Numbered from the stretch's first letter, positions 40,584-49,856 are shown. The stretch: DNA of 64,000 bases from PALSA-693 sp963834725 (GCA_963834725.1 CAWICN010000001.1:2480001-2544000); one strand, 5' to 3'. Numbers and translations are program-made. Notes: generated by a model from the letters alone, not told the origin.

Positions 40584-41843
40584 ATGTCCATGAATGTAAA
40601 GCCGATCCCGACCCTTGACGAGCGGATAAATGACCTCCGCATGAGGACGGCGGAGATCGTCAACGAGTGGATCCTGCCCAACGAGGCCAAGCTGTGGGGC
40701 TTCCAGCGCGACGGAGCCACGTCGGACCACGAACGGCGCGACGCGGTGAAGCTTCGCGAGGAGATCAAGGCAGTCGTGTGGAAGGCCGGCCTGTGGGCGC
40801 CGCATTTGCCCAAGGAGTACGGCGGGATGGGCCTCGATTTCCTGGCCCACGCCTACATGAACGAGGTGCTGGCCTACGCGGTAGGGGCCGCTTCGCTCTT
40901 CGGGGTTGTGGCGCCCAACTCCGGCAATCAGACCATCCTGGTGAAGTACGGCACGGAGCAGCAAAAGCAGGATTGGCTGTTGCCCCTGATTGACGGGAAG
41001 ATGGAGTCCGGCTTCTCGATGACCGAGCCCGAGAACCCCGGGTCGGACCCTCGCTCGCTCACCACGTCGGCCGTGCTCGACGGCGACCATTGGGTCATCA
41101 ACGGCCACAAATGGTTCACCTCCAACGGCATCGACGCCCAGTTCTTCATTGTCATGGCCCGGGTCGCCGACAGCGACGCCGACGCCAAGCGCCGGCAGGG
41201 GACCATGGCCCAGTTCATTGTTCCTACCGCGACCAGAGGCGTCAATATCGTCCGGGGCATCGGCGTGTGGGGTCGTCCCGAGTCGGACCACTGTGAAGTG
41301 GTCTACGACAACGTCCGCGTCCCGAAGGAGAACATCCTCGGGCAGGTGGGCCAGGGCCATCAGGCCGCCCAGGATCGCCTGGGGGCTGGTCGCATCTTCC
41401 ACTGCATGAACTCGGTGGGTCAGATGTGGCGGGCGTTCGACCTCATGGTGAAGCGCGCCCTCGAGCGCGAGGTCCATGGTGGTCCGCTGAAGGACAAGCA
41501 GTTCATCCAGGGGTTCATCGCCGACAGCTACATCGACATCCAGTCCGCCCGGCTCATGACCATCCACGCCGCCGAGAAGATCGACGAGGGCCTCGAGGCC
41601 GCCCGGACCGACATCTCCGCCATCAAGGTCGCCGTACCGGCCGCCTACGAGCGGGTGGTGGACCGCGCCATCCAGGTTTGGGGGGCAGCCGGGATCACCA
41701 ACGACCTGCCGCTGGCCGGCATGTACATGGGGGCGAGGACCTTGCGGATCGCTGATGGCCCCGACGAGGTGCACAAGATCCTCATCGCCAAGAATGTGAT
41801 CGGGCGCTACGAGCGAGGCGAATCCTGGGACTTCGGGAACTGA
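40584..41843 (+). CDS. Acyl-CoA dehydrogenase (ACAD10/11-like)
   Basis: About 419 residues from ATG 40584 (ggag 9 nt upstream); ATG 40551 is an alternative. N-terminal helical domain (INDLRMRTAEIVNEWILPNE), middle GFSMTEPENPGSDPRSL and HKWFTSNGIDAQFF, C-terminal helical domain ending DEVHKILIAKNVIGRYERG. The catalytic base typical of ACAD10/11 is not obvious by eye. Probably oxidises a branched or long-chain acyl-CoA with FAD. Followed by a methyltransferase gene. Confidence 0.9.
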   Translation: MSMNVKPIPTLDERINDLRMRTAEIVNEWILPNEAKLWGFQRDGATSDHERRDAVKLREEIKAVVWKAGLWAPHLPKEYGGMGLDFLAHAYMNEVLAYAVGAASLFGVVAPNSGNQTILVKYGTEQQKQDWLLPLIDGKMESGFSMTEPENPGSDPRSLTTSAVLDGDHWVINGHKWFTSNGIDAQFFIVMARVADSDADAKRRQGTMAQFIVPTATRGVNIVRGIGVWGRPESDHCEVVYDNVRVPKENILGQVGQGHQAAQDRLGAGRIFHCMNSVGQMWRAFDLMVKRALEREVHGGPLKDKQFIQGFIADSYIDIQSARLMTIHAAEKIDEGLEAARTDISAIKVAVPAAYERVVDRAIQVWGAAGITNDLPLAGMYMGARTLRIADGPDEVHKILIAKNVIGRYERGESWDFGN

Positions 41844-41926
41844 GCGCCCCGACTTGGGGAATCGGCGATGGAAGCCGTTTCGAGGTCGGCTTCGTCACCC
41901 CTTGGTGGCGCTCCCCCGGAGAGTTA

Positions 41927-42748
41927 TTGTCAAGCCCTGTGGAGGACCAGGCTTCGGGGGATGACATCTGGGCCAGTTTGGCTGACCAATTTGCCGACGA
42001 GGCTTATGCGTCAGTGAAGGGGTACGTGCGCACCTATGTGATGCACCAGCAGCTACTGGAGCACCTGCCGCCGCCTCCAGCGCCCGTGCTCGACGTCGGC
42101 GGCGGCGCCGGCCACCAATCGTTCCCCCTGGCGCAAGCCGGCTACGAGGTGACGTTGCTTGACTCTTCGCCGGCCATGCTGGACAAAGCTCGCCAGCGAC
42201 TCCAGCGACTGCCCGGTGAGGCCCAGCACCGGGTGACGCTTCTGGAGGCCGCCGGCGAGAAGGCCGACGAGGCGGTGGATGGCCGACGCTTCGCCGCCGT
42301 GTTGTCCCATGGTGTGCTCGGGTACCTCGAGCAGGCCGAGCCGATGGTCGACCAGCTGTGCCGGTGTGCGGCCGCCGGCGGCATCGTCTCGATCATGACC
42401 GGCAATGCCAGGGCGTCGGCGGTGCAACCGGCCCTGGAACGGCGATGGGACGACGCACTGGCGTCGTTCGACGCCAGAACCGGGATCGGGGTCCTGGGAC
42501 TGCGGGGCCGAGCCGACACGGTGGAGGAACTCACCGAGCTCATTCGCAGCCGCGACGTGGAGCCACTGCGCTGGTACGGGGTGTGGCTGTTCGTCGACTG
42601 GCTCGAGTTCAGCGGGGTCGAGCTGGACCCAACCGACTCAAAGCAGGTGACGGCAACAGTCGCGGTCGAGCTGGAAGCCAGCCGGCGAGACCCCTACCGC
42701 CAACTCAGCCGCGTCTTTCATCTCGTGGGGCGCAAGCGTCCGAGTTGA
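41927..42748 (+). CDS. Class I SAM-dependent methyltransferase
   Basis: 273 residues from TTG 41927 (ggagag 4-5 nt upstream; GTG 41939 possible). Motif I PVLDVGGGAGHQSFPLAQAG at about 53-72, acidic strand-2 residue in VTLLDSSPAMLDKARQRL, then VLSHGVLGYLEQAEPMVDQL. The C-terminal half, with WYGVWLFVDWLEF, resembles small-molecule or tRNA (CmoA/CmoM-like) methyltransferases. Substrate unknown. No membrane segments. Confidence 0.83.
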   Translation: MSSPVEDQASGDDIWASLADQFADEAYASVKGYVRTYVMHQQLLEHLPPPPAPVLDVGGGAGHQSFPLAQAGYEVTLLDSSPAMLDKARQRLQRLPGEAQHRVTLLEAAGEKADEAVDGRRFAAVLSHGVLGYLEQAEPMVDQLCRCAAAGGIVSIMTGNARASAVQPALERRWDDALASFDARTGIGVLGLRGRADTVEELTELIRSRDVEPLRWYGVWLFVDWLEFSGVELDPTDSKQVTATVAVELEASRRDPYRQLSRVFHLVGRKRPS

Positions 42749-42850
42749 TCCCGGGGCTGAATGTACCAAAAGACAAAAACCGAAAATGGGTGGTAGGCCA
42801 AGATGCCACGGACGGTACGGTCCGTGCTGGACTGACAAAGGAGATTCGGT

Positions 42851-43192
42851 GGCAGACGTGGTGGTGTTGGGTGGGGACCAACCGGTTTGACATCGGGTCG
42901 GCGCCCTCCGATTCAATCCCGACGCCCACTGGGCCGATGGCGAGCCACAAGGCGGCATCGTCTCGGTGGCCGCCACCGCGAACACCACGCGCCGCGGGCC
43001 TTCGCGTCCGCCGCGCACTACGACCCCCAGGTGCTCCAATGGTTCTCCGAGGTGGTCACCTGTTACACCCTGCCCGACGATCTGCTGGCCCGCGAAGGAG
43101 TGTTCGAGCGGGTGCTCGAGGTGGCCCTATCGAACCCGCCCTACTCATCGCCTGGACCCAACCGGGCCGAACTTGAGGAGTTTCTTGCCTGA
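42851..43192 (+). pseudogene. Degenerate remnant of one or two enzymes in several frames
   Basis: Protein-like pieces appear in three frames. At about 42851 a start-like VADVVVLGGDQPV runs into a stop; near 42910-42990 PDAHWADGEPQGGIVSVA is read in another frame; from about 43008 to the stop at 43192 a third reads SAAHYDPQVLQWFSEVVTCY and ends NPPYSSPGPNRAELEEFLA. Intact homologues would have these as parts of longer proteins. I cannot name the parent gene. A short hairpin (CACGGAC...GTCCGTG, near 42816) precedes it. Confidence 0.5.
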
Positions 43193-43193
43193 C

Positions 43194-43946
43194 GTGTCCG
43201 AGACCCGAGCCGTGTTCGTGCACGGCAATCCCGAGACGACTGCTATCTGGGGACCTCTCCTCGCCGAGTTGCAGCACCCGGATACCGTCACCCTGTCTCC
43301 CCCCGGCTTCGGCGCGCCCGTTCCCGACGCCTTCGCAGCCACCAGCGATGAATATGTGACATGGCTGGCGTCGGAACTCTCCCAGCAGGGAGCGCCCGTC
43401 GATCTGGTCGGCCACGACTGGGGCGGCGGTCACGTGATGCGTATCGCGATGGAGCGGCCAGACCTGATCCGGTCGTGGGTAATGGATATCGGCGGCTGCT
43501 TCGCCCCCGACTACGTGTGGCACGACATGGCCCAGGTGTGGCAAACACCGGGAGCGGGCGAGGAGGCGGTAGCCGGGATGGCATCGATGCCGGTGACGGA
43601 CAGAGCGTCGCTCTACGAGTCGGTCGGGATGACGCCCGACATCGCCCGCGCCGTTGCCGAGGCCAACGACGAGACCATGGGCCGCTGCATCCTCTCCCTC
43701 TACCGGTCGGCCGCCCAGCCAGCTATGGCTCACCTCGGACAAGCGCTCGGTGCGGCCGCAGCCCGTCCAGGTCTGGTGATCATTCCGACCGAGGACCAGT
43801 ACACCGGGGGCGAGGCCCGGGCTCGCTGGTCCGCCGAACAGGCCCAGGCACAAGTGGCCGTGCTGAAAGGCCTCGGTCACTGGTGGATGATCCAGGATCC
43901 CGCCGCCGGCGCCGCCACGCTCCGGACGTTCTGGAGCTCACTCTGA
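43194..43946 (+). CDS. Alpha/beta hydrolase, epoxide hydrolase / dehalogenase-like
   Basis: 250 residues from GTG 43194, 1 nt after the preceding remnant's stop (TTG 43185 possible, with gaggag just upstream). Oxyanion segment AVFVHGNPETTAIW, nucleophile elbow LVGHDWGGGHVM with Asp where esterases have Ser, acid in IIPTEDQYTG, and His in GLGHWWMIQDP. The Asp nucleophile suggests epoxide hydrolysis or dehalogenation, forming a covalent ester. Substrate not predictable. Confidence 0.82.
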   Translation: MSETRAVFVHGNPETTAIWGPLLAELQHPDTVTLSPPGFGAPVPDAFAATSDEYVTWLASELSQQGAPVDLVGHDWGGGHVMRIAMERPDLIRSWVMDIGGCFAPDYVWHDMAQVWQTPGAGEEAVAGMASMPVTDRASLYESVGMTPDIARAVAEANDETMGRCILSLYRSAAQPAMAHLGQALGAAAARPGLVIIPTEDQYTGGEARARWSAEQAQAQVAVLKGLGHWWMIQDPAAGAATLRTFWSSL

Positions 43947-44015
43947 GGCTCGGTAGCCCCACGACCGTCCCGGCGAGCCATGTGATCGAGGAGTTTCCCC
44001 TCGCCGCCGAGCGGT

Positions 44016-44873
44016 TCAAGACGTAGTCGGTCGGCTTTTCCCATCGCTGGCCAGCAGCCGCAGCTTGTCGATGGCGACCTCTCTCATTGCCTCGACCGCT
44101 GCCCGCTGGACGCGAAGGACGTCGTCGCTTGCGTCATCGATCAGCCCGTGCAGCGCGCCCAGATAGGCGCGTCGCAGCTCGGCGTTGAAGTTCACCTTGG
44201 CCACCCCGCCCCGCACCGCAGCACGCAGCTCGGCTTCCTCGAGACCGGATGCACCATGAAGCACGAGGGGAATCGGGACGACCTGTGCGATGCGATCAAG
44301 GAGACCGAGATCGAGATGGACGGGGTGGGCCGCGATGCCGTGAACCGACCCGATCGCGACCGCGAGAGCATCGACACCCGTGCGCGCCGCGAACTCCGCT
44401 GCGGCGTCCGGAGAGGTCAGCTCGGTTACGGCGGCAACTCCGGAGACGTTCTCCTCACCGGCGATCGGGCCGAGCTCGGCTTCCACCCAGACTCCGCGCC
44501 CGTGGGCCGCGGCCACGACCAGTCTCGTCACCTCGACGTTGTCCTCAAACGAGCGATGTGAGCCGTCGATCATGACTGAGCTGTAGCCAAGCTCGATGCA
44601 CGCCTGGATCTCGGCGAGGTCGGTTGCGTGGTCCAGATGAACGCCCACCGGTGACGGTGACTCCTTCGCCATGCTCAGGGCGGCTGCCGCGAGCATCGAC
44701 CGGCCGACGGCGGCGAACGAGCTCGACCCGGCCTGCATGATGACCGGCATCCCGGCGCGGGCGCCCGCTTCACAGATGGCCCGCGTCGATTCGAGCGTGT
44801 AGGTCGTGAAGGCGGGGATCGCGATCCCGCGCCGCCAGGCGTCGCGGAGCGCGTCCGTCCCGGTGCTGAGCAT
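44016..44873 (-). CDS. Class II fructose/tagatose-bisphosphate aldolase family protein
   Basis: 285 residues from ATG 44873, which overlaps the kinase stop (TGATG). Zinc ligands: VGVHLDHATDLAEI (with the first His pair), GSVHGIAAHP and LVLHGASGLEEAELR; the KVNFNAELR segment binds the phosphate. SVMIDGSHRSFEDN is typical of the family. Coupling to an acid-sugar kinase suggests it splits that kinase's phosphorylated product rather than fructose-1,6-bisphosphate (inference). Confidence 0.9.
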   Translation of the reverse strand: MLSTGTDALRDAWRRGIAIPAFTTYTLESTRAICEAGARAGMPVIMQAGSSSFAAVGRSMLAAAALSMAKESPSPVGVHLDHATDLAEIQACIELGYSSVMIDGSHRSFEDNVEVTRLVVAAAHGRGVWVEAELGPIAGEENVSGVAAVTELTSPDAAAEFAARTGVDALAVAIGSVHGIAAHPVHLDLGLLDRIAQVVPIPLVLHGASGLEEAELRAAVRGGVAKVNFNAELRRAYLGALHGLIDDASDDVLRVQRAAVEAMREVAIDKLRLLASDGKSRPTTS

Positions 44874-46321
44874 CAACGGCCTTGCAGGATACCGACGGCC
44901 TCGGCGAGCGAGGAGTCGTTGCCGACGTTGCCGGCAAACACGATGCAAGGCATCCCGATGGCTTCTGGCCGGGCCTCGAGCGGCCGGAAGACACTCACGA
45001 AGCCGGCGAACAACTGCCCGACGACCTCGGCCCGCCTGATGCCGAGCGCGGCGTCGAGCACGTCGTGAGAGGTGATGCCCCCCTTGGCGAGGACCCACCC
45101 CGGGAAGTCAGAGAGAAGCTCTACAACGATCCCGACGAGGCCGGCCGACACGGCGCGTGCGATCCGGAGGCTCTCCTCGCCGGTCTGACCGGTGCGGAGC
45201 GTTCGGCTGGTCATGAGCAGGACATCCCGCGCCGCGAGGCCGCGGCGCGCCGCGAGTACACAACCCCGGATATGCTCCTGGACCTGCTGGGGGTCCATCA
45301 ATGCGTCGACATCGACGAGGACGCGCTCGACGGCTATTCGCTTTTCGAGCACGTCGATCTGCCGGTTCGTGAGACCGACGTGGGAGCCCACGACGATCAG
45401 GCCGTGCCGGTCCGGGTGGCCGGCCGGCCAGAGGCTGGTCGCGTCGAGAGGCGCGATCGGATCGAGCCCGGCGAGGACCTGAACAAATGAAGGCCCCACC
45501 CGGTAAAGAAAGGAGCGACCTACGTCCTCAGCAGCCAGCAGGCCGAGGACCACCACCTCGAGATCGGCGTAGTCGACACTGTTGACCACCACGAATTCGC
45601 CGTCGTGGACGCCGAGCAGGATTTGGGCGATCCGTTGGGGACCACCTCCGCGGATGTCGGACAAGGAAATGGTGTGCACGTCCTGTGCCGCCACCGCTCC
45701 GTCACTTTTCTCCTCGAGGAAAAGCCGGAGATCCGAGTTTGAGAAGCCGAATGTCGCGTCCCGCGCGAACTCGGTCTGGCCGACGGCAACGCAGCTGTCT
45801 CCGATACGCGCCCAGTGGATGTCCGAGGCGGTGAAGCGGCCAGCCTCGAGGTAGCTCGGCACGAGCAGCACGCCGTCGTATCCCCGGCTGCTCGACTCGC
45901 GACGCGTCACCGCGAGCGCGGTGATCTCTGCCAGCACATGACCGCGAAGCGTCGAGTCGCTCCGGCTGACGACCTCGATCGGGGCGCCGAAGTGCCGCTC
46001 GAGCTGTGACGCCACGACTGCGAGTTCGCGAGCGCGTCCGATCGCCTCCGATTCGGGGAGGCTCCGGCTGTTGGTGAGGACGAAACAAGTCGACCCGGGC
46101 GTCTCCAGGGCCGCCGCCATCGTGTCGGGATCGGACACCATCACGACTTCGACGCCGTGCACAGCTTGAGACCCGGTCGGATCGTCGTCGAGGACGAGCA
46201 CTCGCCGGCCCGTCCGCTGATGCGCGTGCCGGATCGCTTCGCGGGCGCCTGGAATCCTGAGGGGATCGACGGGGTCGACCATGCCGTTGGTCCATTGATA
46301 TGCGAGCGTCAACGGTGTCAC
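44873..46321 (-). CDS. Four-carbon acid sugar kinase family protein (DUF1537, OtnK-like)
   Basis: About 482 residues from GTG 46321 (ATG 46282 or TTG 46348 possible). N-terminal substrate domain RRVLVLDDDPTGSQAVHGVE, FVLTNSRSLPESEAI, VSRSDSTLRGHVLAEI; C-terminal nucleotide domain PGWVLAKGGITSHDVLDAAL and VFAGNVGNDSSLAEAV. This family phosphorylates tetronates or similar sugar acids. With the downstream class II aldolase it would make a short catabolic route. Divergent from an ArsR-type regulator, as expected for a substrate-induced operon. Confidence 0.88.
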   Translation of the reverse strand: MTPLTLAYQWTNGMVDPVDPLRIPGAREAIRHAHQRTGRRVLVLDDDPTGSQAVHGVEVVMVSDPDTMAAALETPGSTCFVLTNSRSLPESEAIGRARELAVVASQLERHFGAPIEVVSRSDSTLRGHVLAEITALAVTRRESSSRGYDGVLLVPSYLEAGRFTASDIHWARIGDSCVAVGQTEFARDATFGFSNSDLRLFLEEKSDGAVAAQDVHTISLSDIRGGGPQRIAQILLGVHDGEFVVVNSVDYADLEVVVLGLLAAEDVGRSFLYRVGPSFVQVLAGLDPIAPLDATSLWPAGHPDRHGLIVVGSHVGLTNRQIDVLEKRIAVERVLVDVDALMDPQQVQEHIRGCVLAARRGLAARDVLLMTSRTLRTGQTGEESLRIARAVSAGLVGIVVELLSDFPGWVLAKGGITSHDVLDAALGIRRAEVVGQLFAGFVSVFRPLEARPEAIGMPCIVFAGNVGNDSSLAEAVGILQGR

Positions 46322-46366
46322 CTTCGCGGCTCGGCGCTGTTGTTCCAATGTAAACTAGAAATCTGG

Positions 46367-46843
46367 ATGACAGCACGAGATACCGGTAGAGCCGACGATT
46401 CGCTGCAGGTGGAGGCCCGGGCCCTCGGTGACCCGACCCGTCATCGTCTGTTCCGTTACATCGCGGCTGCGGCGGAGCCAGTCAGCATCGCCGAGCTCAC
46501 CGACTACGTGCAGCTCAACCACAACGCCATCCGCCAGCACCTGGCGGTTCTCAAGGACGCCCGGCTGGTCGTGGAGGAGCTCGAGGATCGCGACCGTCCC
46601 GGTCGTCCTCGTCTGCTGTACCGCCCATTCCCGGTCCACCTTCCGATTCCAGGGAGCAGCCCGAAAGAGTGTGCTGGGCCAGCAGCCTTCCGGCGTTCCC
46701 GGCGTGGGCGGGAGGCACCACATAGCGGTCCTCGTAGCGGGCTATGGCAAGCAGCCGGAAGAGATCTTCGGCGTCGTCTTCGCTCTGCCCGACATCGGCC
46801 GGGTCGACGGTCGGGTGTTGCCCCAGTTGATTTGCTCGCATGA
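46367..46843 (+). CDS. ArsR-family regulator with a displaced C-terminus
   Basis: 158 residues, of which only the first 85 look real: winged helix (LGDPTRHRLFRYIAAAAEPV, VSIAELTDYVQLNHNAIRQH, LKDARLVVEELEDRDRPGRP). At about 46620 the sequence turns into the complement of the narH remnant, so the C-terminal half is foreign. The recombination point lies near gtaccgcccattcccgg. Probably truncated. It is divergent from the acid-sugar kinase gene by 45 bp and may have regulated it. Confidence 0.6.
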   Translation: MTARDTGRADDSLQVEARALGDPTRHRLFRYIAAAAEPVSIAELTDYVQLNHNAIRQHLAVLKDARLVVEELEDRDRPGRPRLLYRPFPVHLPIPGSSPKECAGPAAFRRSRRGREAPHSGPRSGLWQAAGRDLRRRLRSARHRPGRRSGVAPVDLLA

Positions 46844-47480
46844 CGGCGCGAATCATCGCCAGCCGGCGCAGAGAATTCCGGACCGGCTGCACCTGGCCGG
46901 CGGCGAAGAGGTTGGCCAGATAGTCGACCGGAATTCGCAGTGCGTCGATCGAGGCGAACACGCCGTCCGGGTTGGTCTCGTCATATCCGGCTGCGGCGGT
47001 GATGTCGGCCACGGGCGAGAGAGGCGGGATGTACCAGACCATCGGCATGGTCCGGTATTCGGGGTGCCGCGGAAGGGCGACCCGGTGCCGGGCGATCAGG
47101 GCGTATGTCGGTGAGCGGCGCGCCGCCAGGACCCAGTCGTGCGGTATCCCCTGGCGCTCGGCTTCCATTGACACGACCGGATCAGAGGGATCCAGGAACA
47201 CTGATAGCTGCGCCTCGTAGAGATCCTCGTCCCGGGGCGTAGCCGCGGCGGCCAGCACTTTGTCAGCGTCATACAGAACGAGTCCCAGATAGCGCAGGCG
47301 GCCCACGCAGGTTTCCGAGCAGATGGTCGGCAACCCCTCCTCGATCCGGGGGAAGCAGAGGGTGCACTTCTCCGCCTTGCCGCTCAGGTGGTTGGTGGTC
47401 CACGTCTGTTTACAGGTGACCGAGCAGGTGTGGCAGCCGATGCACTTGTCCAGGTTCATCACCATGCACACCTGGGCCAT
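46551..47480 (-). pseudogene. narH: Respiratory nitrate reductase beta subunit (NarH) remnant with a large internal deletion
   Basis: Start MAQVCMVMNLDKCIGCHTCS with the first [4Fe-4S] motif, then CKQTWTTNHLSGKAEKC. In normal NarH about 180 residues containing the other Fe-S ligand clusters lie between those two points, so this copy skips them in frame. After the deletion it continues well (PTICSETCVGRLRYLGLVLY, RTMPMVWYIPPLSPVAD, YEDRYVVPPAHAGNAG). The end, past about 46620, is replaced by the ArsR junction. The protein could not carry electrons through four clusters. Confidence 0.88.
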
Positions 47481-48240
47481 GGCTTCATCACCACCCGGGT
47501 CAGGGAATTATCGGTACCGCCGTGCAACCCGGAAACCTCAGAGACCGGCATTTGCAGGTGCCGGTCGATGGCGTGGTACATCATCACCGTGCCAGGCGGG
47601 ATACGGTGGGTGACCGCGGCCCGGGCGACCGTTACCCCGTTGCGGTTATACGCCTCGATCCAGTCGTTGTCGTCGACGCCGATCCGGGATGCGTCCAGGT
47701 CGTTCATCCAGATGACGGGGCCGCCCCGAAACAGGTTCAGCATGTGCAGGTTGTCCTGGTACTCCGAGTGGATCGACCATTTCGAGTGTGGACTCAGGTA
47801 CCGGGCGACCAGTTGCCTTCCATCCCGGTCGGCCCGCTGCTGGTTGCCGAAGAGGGCCACGACGTCGAGCGGGGGGCGGTAGGTGGGCAGCATCTCCCCA
47901 GCTCGGCCATCCAGTCGTGGTCGAGCAGGAAGTGCTGCCGGCCCGTCAGGGTGTGCCAGGGCTCGAGCCGCTCCACGTTAATGGTGAAAGGCGAGTACCG
48001 GCGGTTCTCCGACTCCGTCCCGGACCACTCCGGGAAGCAGATCACGGTGCGGGGCTGGGTGACGGTGTCGGAGAAGGTGATGCGGTCCCCCGCCCGCTCG
48101 TGGGCCAGGTCGGCCAGCTCTACCCCGGTGCGCTTTTCGAGGTGTTCGAACCCGCCCACCGCCAGGCGGCCGTTGGTGGTGCCCGACAGGGGCTTTCGAA
48201 GCCGGGCCGCCTGGCCGGCACCAGATCGGCCGCGTTTCAA
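47459..48240 (-). pseudogene. narG: Respiratory nitrate reductase alpha subunit (NarG) remnant, C-terminal part only
   Basis: About 260 residues of a protein that is normally about 1200. Frame one (to about 47895) reads KPLSGTTNGRLAVGGFEHLE, then WSGTESENRRYSPFTINVER and HFLLDHDWMAELG. A one-base shift there changes frame, and frame two continues LPTYRPPLDVVALFGNQQRA, YLSPHSKWSIHSEYQDNLHM, DNDWIEAYNRNGVTVARAAV and NSLTRVVMKP. It then stops without the usual last 30 or so residues and runs straight into narH. So N-terminus lost, frame broken and C-terminus lost. Confidence 0.88.
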
Positions 48241-48293
48241 GCCAGCTACCCGGACGAGAAGAGGGGTGGCTGGCGTGGCGATAAGGTCACGAG

Positions 48294-49856
48294 ATGACCC
48301 TTGTCCTCAAGTCGAGCACGTCGTGGTGGGAAACCTACGGACGGTGCGTGTCCGTCGCCCCTGAGGCATTCGACTCCGACCGGTTGCGCAACCTGACCCG
48401 AGGCGACTGGCGCCGGGTCGGGCTACCCGGCGACCACGTCACACCGGTCGACGGTTCGCCGATCCCCGGACCACCGCGCGTGAACTATGACGAAGCCCTG
48501 GCCGCGGTAGCCCACGCGTGCACAGAGCACGTTGAGTGGGCAAAGGTCGATGTCGACGAGCGGCGGACCCGCGTGACCGCGGCGGTCGATCTCATGACCG
48601 AATACCGCGATCTTTTGGCACTCCTCCTGGTGTGGGAGATCGGCAAGCCGTGGCGGCTGGCTTGTGCCGACGTGGATCGGTGCCTTGACGGGGTGCGCTG
48701 GTACGTCGGTGAGATCGAACGCCAGTTACGCATCGGAGCGGCTGACAGCCGTAGCCCCCTTCCTGGGCCGGTATCCAACATCGCCAGCTGGAATTACCCC
48801 ATGAGCGTGCAGGTGCACGCCGAGTTGGTGCAGTTGCTCGCCGGTAATGCGGTGGTGGCCAAGACCCCGAGCCAAGGCGGATTCCATACTCTTACTCTCG
48901 CCCACGCCTTCATGAAGCGGGCCGGGTTGCCGGTCACCCTCATCTCTGGCGTGGGTGAGCATCTCGGCGAGGCTCTCATCCGCGGCAACGGCATCGGGGC
49001 GCTGGCGTTTGTCGGTGGCCGAGCCAACGGGCGGCGGGCCGCTGTCTCGTTGGCCGACACGGGCCGCCGGCACATGCTCGAACAGGAAGGGCTTAACGCT
49101 TGGGGAATCTGGGACTTCTCGCAATGGCACCTCCTGGCTCAACATCTGCGCAAGGGATTCGAATACGCCAAGCAACGCTGCACCGCCTACCCCCGGTACG
49201 TCGTGCAACGCCGGCTGTTTCCCACCTTCCTGGAAACGTACTTGCCTGTTGTCAAATCGGTGCGATTCGGACACCCGCTCGCGGTCGAGTCCCCCGACGA
49301 CCGCTTCCCCGACCTGGACTTCGGCCCGGTGATCCACGCCACCAAGGCCGCGGACCTGTCCACCCAGTGGGACGAGGCGATCAGTGGCGGCGGCATTCCG
49401 CTCTATTGCGGGTCCACTGGTGACGGAACCTTCCTGGACCTCCAGGACACCTCCGCTTACGTGGCCCCGGCTTGCGTGCTGCAACCGCCTGCGGCCTGGT
49501 CGTTACACCACGCCGAGCCCTTTGGTCCGATTGACTCGGTCGTCATCGTCGACACTGAGTCAGAGCTACTCGCGGCCATGAACGCCAGCAACGGTTCTCT
49601 CGTCAGCAGTATCGCCAGCGATGATCTCGACTTCGCCCGGCGGGTCGCCGAGCAACTCCAGGCCTTCAAGGTCGGCATCAACAAGCCCCGTAGCCGCGGC
49701 GATCGCGAAGAAGTCTTCGGAGGCCTCGGCCATTCCTGGAAAGGCGCCTTCGTGGGTGGCGATCTGCTGGTCCAGGCGGTCACCTATGGACCGGAAGGTG
49801 CAGAAGAGCAGTTGTATGGCAACTTCCCGAGCTATTCGCTCCTCCCCGACCGGTAG
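48294..49856 (+). CDS. Aldehyde dehydrogenase family protein
   Basis: 520 residues. NAD-binding segment NIASWNYPMSVQVHAELVQL, LAFVGGRANGRRAAV; conserved Glu in HMLEQEGLNAWGIWD; catalytic C296 in EYAKQRCTAYPRYVVQ; C-terminal PRSRGDREEVFGGLGHSWKG. The arrangement around Glu and Cys (LEQEGL, QRCTA) departs from the usual consensus (ELGG, GQxC), so the aldehyde class is uncertain. It starts just past the narG remnant on the other strand. Confidence 0.85.
   Translation: MTLVLKSSTSWWETYGRCVSVAPEAFDSDRLRNLTRGDWRRVGLPGDHVTPVDGSPIPGPPRVNYDEALAAVAHACTEHVEWAKVDVDERRTRVTAAVDLMTEYRDLLALLLVWEIGKPWRLACADVDRCLDGVRWYVGEIERQLRIGAADSRSPLPGPVSNIASWNYPMSVQVHAELVQLLAGNAVVAKTPSQGGFHTLTLAHAFMKRAGLPVTLISGVGEHLGEALIRGNGIGALAFVGGRANGRRAAVSLADTGRRHMLEQEGLNAWGIWDFSQWHLLAQHLRKGFEYAKQRCTAYPRYVVQRRLFPTFLETYLPVVKSVRFGHPLAVESPDDRFPDLDFGPVIHATKAADLSTQWDEAISGGGIPLYCGSTGDGTFLDLQDTSAYVAPACVLQPPAAWSLHHAEPFGPIDSVVIVDTESELLAAMNASNGSLVSSIASDDLDFARRVAEQLQAFKVGINKPRSRGDREEVFGGLGHSWKGAFVGGDLLVQAVTYGPEGAEEQLYGNFPSYSLLPDR

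Noticed and set aside
46844..47114. C-terminal continuation of the ArsR regulator in the second plus-strand frame
   Set aside because: This stretch is the complement of the narH remnant and has no regulator domain.
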